This document shows, in pieces, positions 7,828 to 11,168 of a DNA stretch of 11,168 nucleotides (position 1 is its first letter; every line of letters starts with the position of its first letter). The translations under genes were made by a program, and so were the position numbers. The notes under the pieces were generated by a model. It did not search any database. It was not told where the DNA came from and was given only the letters and a program-made list of their open reading frames with translations. Origin of the DNA: Hyphochytrium catenoides (taxonomy: Eukaryota > Sar > Hyphochytriomycetes > Hyphochytriales > Hyphochytriaceae); assembly GCA_900088475.1 (NCBI GenBank), contig FLMG01002296.1:10405-21572 (forward strand), read 5' to 3'.

Positions 7828-8994
7828 AGCTTTGTAAGATATGGACAATAGGTTCACGCTTGAGATGGGCCTTGCGAAGCTTTGAAACCTCCGGAAACAG
7901 TGACCAATCCCCTTGGCTGACGCTAAGGTTGAGCCGCAAACCACAAAGTAGGCAAAGGCCCAAGATTGCAGATTAGGAGCGTCCTCGCTTCAAACAGAGA
8001 GGGCTCTTTTAGGAGTGGATAATAGATGGAGAAGAGAGGTGGTACCAAGCCGCTTTGCTGCTCTATTATCTGAGAGAGACAGACAGAGAGTGAAAGAGAG
8101 TGATTGACAGAGAGAGAGAAAGAGAGAGAGAGAGAGAGGAGCTGGGAGGAGAGACTGCAGCAAGGGCTGTGATTAGTTTGAGCTTCTATCATCGAGAGCG
8201 CGCCTTCCTTGGAAATATAGAGATTCAATGAGAAATGGATCAGCGCGGAAGCTTCAGAAGAGAGTTCATCAGTGCATCAGAATATTCGTATCGAACGCAC
8301 ATAATAGTAATAGTCCTGAGTCTTGAGGATATTGAACCCTTCTCAGAGGCAGTAATAATGCGTCTTAGTACTAGCGGTTAACGGCTGTTTAGAGGCAGCG
8401 CCACTGCTCGGTCATGTGAAGAAGATGTAGCTGGAGATGTGCCGCCGTCCTGTCCGGCTGTCCCGCTCATGGTCTCAGGTCTCAGGCGCTGCTCCTCTGG
8501 GTGTGGTCGTGGCTTAGCGTTGCCTGCTGGCTGCTGGTGCTCGGCGTAGCTCTTGGCGTCTCCGTCAGCAGTCCTTCGAAGATGTTACAGGGCGTTGTCG
8601 CGCCTCGATTTGGAGGAAGGGTGTGGGATGTCAACCAGGAGATACGAGCATCACAATTGTACGATTGTTGTCGCAAGGACGTTGTTTGTTTGGTGGTAGC
8701 GAGAGGATGTTCTGGGTGGCTGCTGCCGTGCAGAAGAAGGGTGAAAAAGGTGGTCTGAACCAGCAAGGAGAATGTTGAAGAGTGTGCCGAGGAAGAAGGA
8801 AATAAGAAAAACAAGCCACCTCTATGAGACGAAATTTATCTAGCTACCAGGCGTCGTAACAGGGCGCCCTTTCTTTTCTTATTCACCAAGTCTTCCTTCA
8901 GTCACCCAGAGGCGACATTCTAGAGACTCTACTATTCATTGCAAGAGCTACCTAGCACGATGAGAACGGAGAGATGATGGCGGATGCTGCCGCC
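7828..8994. other. Intergenic stretch without a supported gene
   Basis: These 1167 bases lie between the start of the FxP-repeat gene and the retroelement. The first 300 or so should contain that gene's - strand leader and promoter. A GA-rich microsatellite occupies 8072-8141. On the + strand an open frame around 8420-8758 has a hydrophobic, signal-peptide-like stretch (8489-8560), but it has no ATG in a suitable position. The - strand opposite is also open, with equally unconvincing composition. No RNA gene was recognised. Confidence 0.5.
8072..8141. repeat. GA-rich microsatellite
   Basis: An imperfect run of GA dinucleotides, broken by a few T and C bases, extends over about 70 bp. It is most regular at 8110-8138. 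Read on the - strand it is a CT tract upstream of the FxP-repeat gene, as in the CT-rich leader at 1-180 before the membrane protein gene. Confidence 0.9.
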
Positions 8995-9208
8995 GTAAGT
9001 GTGCTGTAGTAGTAGTTGTTGCCCTGCGCCTTATCCAGCACTGTCTACTGTGCTGGCTGTAAGGCAAAGGACTGGCTACTGCTGAAGCTCCTGACGACGG
9101 AAGGCTGGCAGCGATGCAACTTAGTAAGAGCTGTGAGAACTATGTGTGCCCTGGTAAATGTAGGGGCAAGCCTAGTAGCTGGACCCTTCAGCAGTAGCCA
9201 CTCCTTTG
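8995..9208 (+). repeat. LTR fragment, + orientation (left copy)
   Basis: From 8995 this matches the right LTR (10178 onward) nearly base for base for about 190 bp, with small differences such as CTGTAG for CGGTAG and loss of a few bases near 9055. The last 20 or so bases (9186-9208) are the second half of the LTR's own short inverted repeat. After that the sequence turns back on itself as the inverted LTR copy. Confidence 0.85.
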
Positions 9209-9283
9209 CCTTACAGCCAGCAGCACCAGTAGACAGTGCTGGATAAGGCGCAGGGCAACAACTACTACTACAGCACACTTACA
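9186..9283 (-). repeat. LTR start, - orientation, inside the palindrome
   Basis: Read on the - strand from 9283 (TGTAAG) this is the beginning of the LTR, directly after a polypurine tract at 9295-9284. It pairs with 8996-9087 over its whole length with one substitution and a short indel, giving a hairpin-capable palindrome with a spacer of about 98 bp. Both arms share the CTGTAG variant that the right LTR lacks, so they are closer to each other than to the right copy. Confidence 0.85.
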
Positions 9284-9612
9284 TTCTCCTCCTTTGTCCT
9301 GTGGCAGCGTTGTCCAGTACTGGTGCCCTTTCATCCTATGCCACCTTGTCCAAGGGGCAAGACTGCTGCTGCAGGTGCCAGGCCTAATCCATCCCGATGC
9401 TTGATGAAGGCAGGGCGTGGCAGGGCCTTTGTGAGAGTGTCTGCGACCATCCCATCCGTGCGTAGGTACTTCAGTAGAATTGTAGCCTTGGCCACCTCCT
9501 GTCTGGTGAAGTGGTACTTGATAGAGAAGTGTTTTGTGCGCTTGTGGCTTCCGGCACCTTCCTCGGATGCCAGGCGTAGGGCGGATTGGTTGTCTCATAG
9601 ATGAGTGTGGGT
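9284..9612 (-). pseudogene. Copia RNase H C-terminal fragment, inverted copy
   Basis: On the - strand this repeats the C-terminal half of the copia polyprotein's RNase H domain. It begins at the Ile-Tyr-Glu-Asp-Asn-Gln region, runs through Arg-Thr-Lys-His and the Ala-Asp-Thr-Leu-Thr-Lys motif, and ends at a stop before the polypurine tract. One base is missing within the Glu-Asp codons compared with the right copy, so the frame is broken close to the start of the fragment. It keeps Lys-His-Arg near the C-terminus where the right copy has Lys-Asp-Arg. The fragment has no upstream RNase H part; at 9612 it meets the + strand copy head to head. Confidence 0.85.
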
Positions 9613-10130
9613 TTCTTCGGCTATGCAGATGCGGACCGGGGCAACTCTGTGGATGACTACAAGTCGACCATGGCATATGCCTTCATCGCTGCAAGAGGTT
9701 GTGTGAGTTGGCAATCTAAGAAGCAGAGCCTGGTGGCTCTCTCAAGCACAGAAGCAGAGTATGTTGCACTCTGTGAAGCTGGGAAGCAGTGTGGCTCAGG
9801 AGACTCTCTCGGGATGATCTGCCTACAGGTCATGCCCCCAAAGGCAACCCCACACTCATCTATGAGGACAACCAATCCGCCCTATGCCGGGCATCCGAGG
9901 AAGGTGCCGGAAGCCACAAGCGCACAAAACACTTCTCTATCAAGTACCACTTCACCAGACAGGAGGTGGCCAAGGCTACAATTCTACTGAAGTACCTACG
10001 CACGGATGGGATGGTCGCAGACACTCTCACAAAGGCCCTGCCACGCCCTGCCTTCATCAAGGATCGGGATGGATTAGGCCTGGCACCTGCAGCAGCAGTC
10101 TTGCCCCTTGGACAAGGTGGCATGGGATGA
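9604..10130 (+). pseudogene. Ty1/copia RNase H domain, frameshifted
   Basis: The first part (about 9610-9789) carries Gly-Tyr-Ala-Asp-Ala-Asp, Ser-Lys-Lys-Gln and the Ser-Thr-Glu-Ala-Glu-Tyr motif. The second part (9792-10130) is in another frame and carries Trp-Leu-Arg-Arg, Tyr-Glu-Asp-Asn-Gln, Arg-Thr-Lys-His, Tyr-His-Phe and Ala-Asp-Thr-Leu-Thr-Lys. The frame change is at about 9789-9792, where one or more bases are missing relative to the family pattern. The metal-binding acidic residues of RNase H (first Asp, Glu of the STEAEY motif, Asp of the EDNQ motif) are present but split between the two frames. It is a broken end of a polyprotein, not an independent gene. Confidence 0.93.
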
Positions 10131-10165
10131 AAGGGCACCAGTGCTGGTCAGCGCTGCCACAGGAC

Positions 10166-10177
10166 AAAGGAGGAGAA
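10166..10177 (+). promoter_or_regulatory. Polypurine tract of the copia element (right copy)
   Basis: AAAGGAGGAGAA directly precedes the TGTAAG start of the LTR. In LTR retrotransposons this position holds the RNase H-resistant primer for plus-strand DNA synthesis. The same tract occurs on the - strand at 9295-9284, before the inverted LTR start. Confidence 0.8.
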
Positions 10178-10398
10178 TGTAAGTGTGCGGTAGTAGTAGT
10201 TGTTGCCCTGCGCCTTATCCAGCACTGTCTACTGGTGGTGCTGGCTGTAAGGCAAAGGACTGGCTACTGCTGAAGCTCCTGACAACGGAAGGCTGGCAGC
10301 GATGCAACTTAGTAAGAGCTGTGAGAACTATGTGTGCCCTTGGTAGGTGTAGGGGCAAGCCTAGTAGTAGGGGCACTGCAGCAGTAGCCAGTCCCTTG
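10178..10398 (+). repeat. LTR (right copy), + orientation, with internal inverted repeat; 3' end not defined
   Basis: It starts with TGTAAG after the polypurine tract and matches the left LTR copy through about 10372. It contains an internal inverted repeat: 10253-10273 pairs with 10378-10398 (19 of 20 bases in the core), a potential stem with a loop of about 100 bases. The LTR may extend beyond 10398, but without a second intact copy its 3' CA end and any target-site duplication cannot be placed. Confidence 0.75.
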
Positions 10399-11019
10399 TG
10401 AGCTAGCCCCTGACTGGGCAGTAGGAAACCTAGCCAGAGTAATAGTCAGTTGTAGAAGATGAACAGTGAGACAGGAGTATCTTCCTACCATTCAGGGGAA
10501 CAGGTTGATATGAGTTGTCCAGGTGTCTACAAATAACGAAGTTAATAGTGCTGATATTTCCTGACAGAGATCATTGGATTTCTCTTGAGCTTTGGTGAAC
10601 GCTGTATCTACATGAAGTTCTAAGAACGGACACTGGGACTAATCGCCCAAAGGCTGTGCTAAGCAAGAAAGGCTAACAGCCGCACCTCGCCGCCGCCATT
10701 ATTGTCGTTTGAACAACAACTAACAGTCCGAAAAACGGGACTAAGGTCGATAAGCGACTAGAGAATTGGCTGACAAGAAAGGGGAAGAAGAACCTCTTCG
10801 CGCGGCCGTTGTCCATCTCGCTTTCCCACTCACGAGCACGACTGCAAAGCAAAGGGAGGAAGGGAGGAGGCGAAGGACAGGGGAGTCATTTGAAAGTTCA
10901 ATACTGTTGCTATCGTTATCTCAACGCAAAGCAGTAAAGAAAATTTTTCGGGTTCTTCGGCATTAGGTAAAGAGAAGTAGAGTTGGACTGAACGAAGGCC
11001 TTCTGCAGAATCTTGGTCA
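10399..11019. other. Intergenic stretch without a supported gene
   Basis: No gene is supported here. Part of the left end may still belong to the retroelement's LTR. An open + strand frame at 10766-10966 begins without an ATG and has low-complexity Lys/Arg/Glu/Ser content, so it is probably chance. On the - strand a frame is open from about 11074 down to about 10924, overlapping the kinase end in another frame; see findings. Two small hairpin-like sequences near 10725-10760 do not match an RNA I know. Confidence 0.4.
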
Positions 11020-11168
11020 CTACTGTCCCATGCTTGTCGGCAGTGTAAAGGAGTTTGGGATAGGTAGAGGCTTCAAGGAGGTAATTACTTCGTCGAAGGT
11101 CGGGCGCTCAGCTGGGACTGCATTCCAACAACGCTGAACTAGCTTCTGCAGCTCTGCCGTCGTCCTAT
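11020..11168 (-). CDS. Protein kinase, C-terminal end of catalytic domain (partial)
   Basis: The gene enters from the right edge on the - strand; the first complete codon starts at 11166 and the stop is at 11022-11020. The sequence contains Leu-Val-Gln-Arg-Cys-Trp-Asn followed by Ala-Glu-Arg-Pro-Thr-Phe-Asp-Glu-Val. This is the subdomain XI signature of protein kinases, with the Arg that packs against the lower lobe. The Cys-Trp pairing is typical of tyrosine kinase-like (TKL) and tyrosine kinases. After the domain only about 20 residues remain, rich in Pro, Leu and Ser. The ATP-binding and catalytic parts lie outside the window, so activity and type cannot be judged. A further intron near the end could change the last residues. 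Confidence 0.8.
   Translation of the reverse strand, partial: RTTAELQKLVQRCWNAVPAERPTFDEVITSLKPLPIPNSFTLPTSMGQ

Larger units (their letters stand above)
9186..10275. repeat. Large inverted repeat, arms of about 430 bp, spacer 233 bp
   Basis: The left arm (9612-9186, read on the - strand) matches the right arm (9846-10275, + strand) with few differences. Each arm contains the RNase H tail, the polypurine tract and the first 98 or so bases of the LTR. The spacer (9613-9845) is the start of the RNase H domain and is present once. A transcript across this region could fold into a long double-stranded hairpin. Confidence 0.9.
8995..10398. mobile_element. Rearranged Ty1/copia-type LTR retrotransposon remnant with internal inverted duplication
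   Basis: Parts in order: an LTR start in + orientation (8995 to about 9208); an LTR start in - orientation (9283-9186); the polypurine tract and RNase H tail in - orientation (9284-9612); an RNase H reading in + orientation (about 9604-10130); a polypurine tract (10166-10177); and an LTR start in + orientation (10178 to at least 10398). The family is identified by copia RNase H motifs. The reverse transcriptase, integrase, gag and primer-binding site are absent, so the element cannot move by itself. The right boundary is uncertain because no LTR end or target-site duplication could be fixed. The left boundary at 8995 is where similarity to the LTR begins; the expected leading T is not present there. 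Confidence 0.85.

Noticed and set aside
7601-7837. + strand open frame within the FxP-repeat gene
   Set aside because: It is the complement of a Ser/Pro/Arg-rich coding region, which commonly leaves long opposite frames; no recognisable protein.
8072-8230. - strand frame rich in Leu-Ser repeats
   Set aside because: The Leu-Ser pattern is just the translation of the CT dinucleotide array.
9236-9604. + strand 122-codon frame, nearly repeated on the - strand at 9860-10138
   Set aside because: This is the antisense of the RNase H tail in both arms. The match is explained by the inverted duplication.
9188-9676. Long - strand frame of 162 codons over the retroelement, with a similar + strand frame at 9884-10273
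   Set aside because: Both are the same off-frame reading of the duplicated RNase H and LTR sequence. The recognisable copia motifs are in other frames, so similarity between them reflects the inverted repeat and not a gene.
10720-10760. Two small stem-loops resembling part of a tRNA or terminator
   Set aside because: The stems are short and imperfect, no tRNA arms or conserved bases can be arranged around them, and rho-independent terminators do not apply in a eukaryotic nuclear context.
1-11168. CRISPR array, bacterial operon or phage region
   Set aside because: Spliced genes with GT-AG introns and TFIIH p44 show that the DNA is eukaryotic nuclear; no regularly spaced repeats of CRISPR type are present.

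Overview
This window is nuclear DNA of a eukaryote. Four genes are recognisable, and three of them are split by many short GT-AG introns (57-242 bp) whose removal gives unbroken reading frames. The compact spacing, small introns, long GA/CT microsatellites, a Ty1/copia-type retroelement and a protist-style repeat protein suggest a unicellular alga or protist, perhaps a stramenopile or alveolate. That placement is inference; no lineage marker is decisive.

Layout: 1-323 is a CT-rich leader. 324-2276 (+) is a seven-exon membrane protein with a signal peptide, a PSI-like cysteine-rich module, two membrane helices and a LEA_2-like outer domain. 3642-2466 (-) is a four-exon acidic/basic nuclear C2H2 zinc-finger protein. 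An 865-bp divergent intergenic region follows, with short tandem repeats. 4508-6591 (+) is a complete nine-exon gene for the TFIIH subunit p44/Ssl1, the most certain call here. 7827-6844 (-) is a single-exon serine-rich protein with two copies of a Phe-x-Pro repeat. About 1.2 kb without a clear gene comes next. 8995 to about 10398 is a rearranged Ty1/copia remnant. 11168-11020 (-) is the C-terminal end of a protein kinase cut by the window edge.

The cellular genes form convergent and divergent pairs and do not look like one pathway. p44 (transcription and DNA repair) and the zinc-finger protein share a divergent intergenic region, so coordinated expression is possible but unproven.

The most unusual structure is the retroelement. 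The 3' end of a copia element (RNase H tail, polypurine tract and start of the LTR) is present twice in inverted orientation, with arms of about 430 bp around a 233-bp spacer. The left arm runs into a second, smaller palindrome made from the LTR itself. The outer LTR pieces are in direct orientation, so the whole resembles a small LTR element with an inverted duplication inside. The turn-around point of the smaller palindrome coincides with a short inverted repeat native to the LTR, which suggests a template switch.
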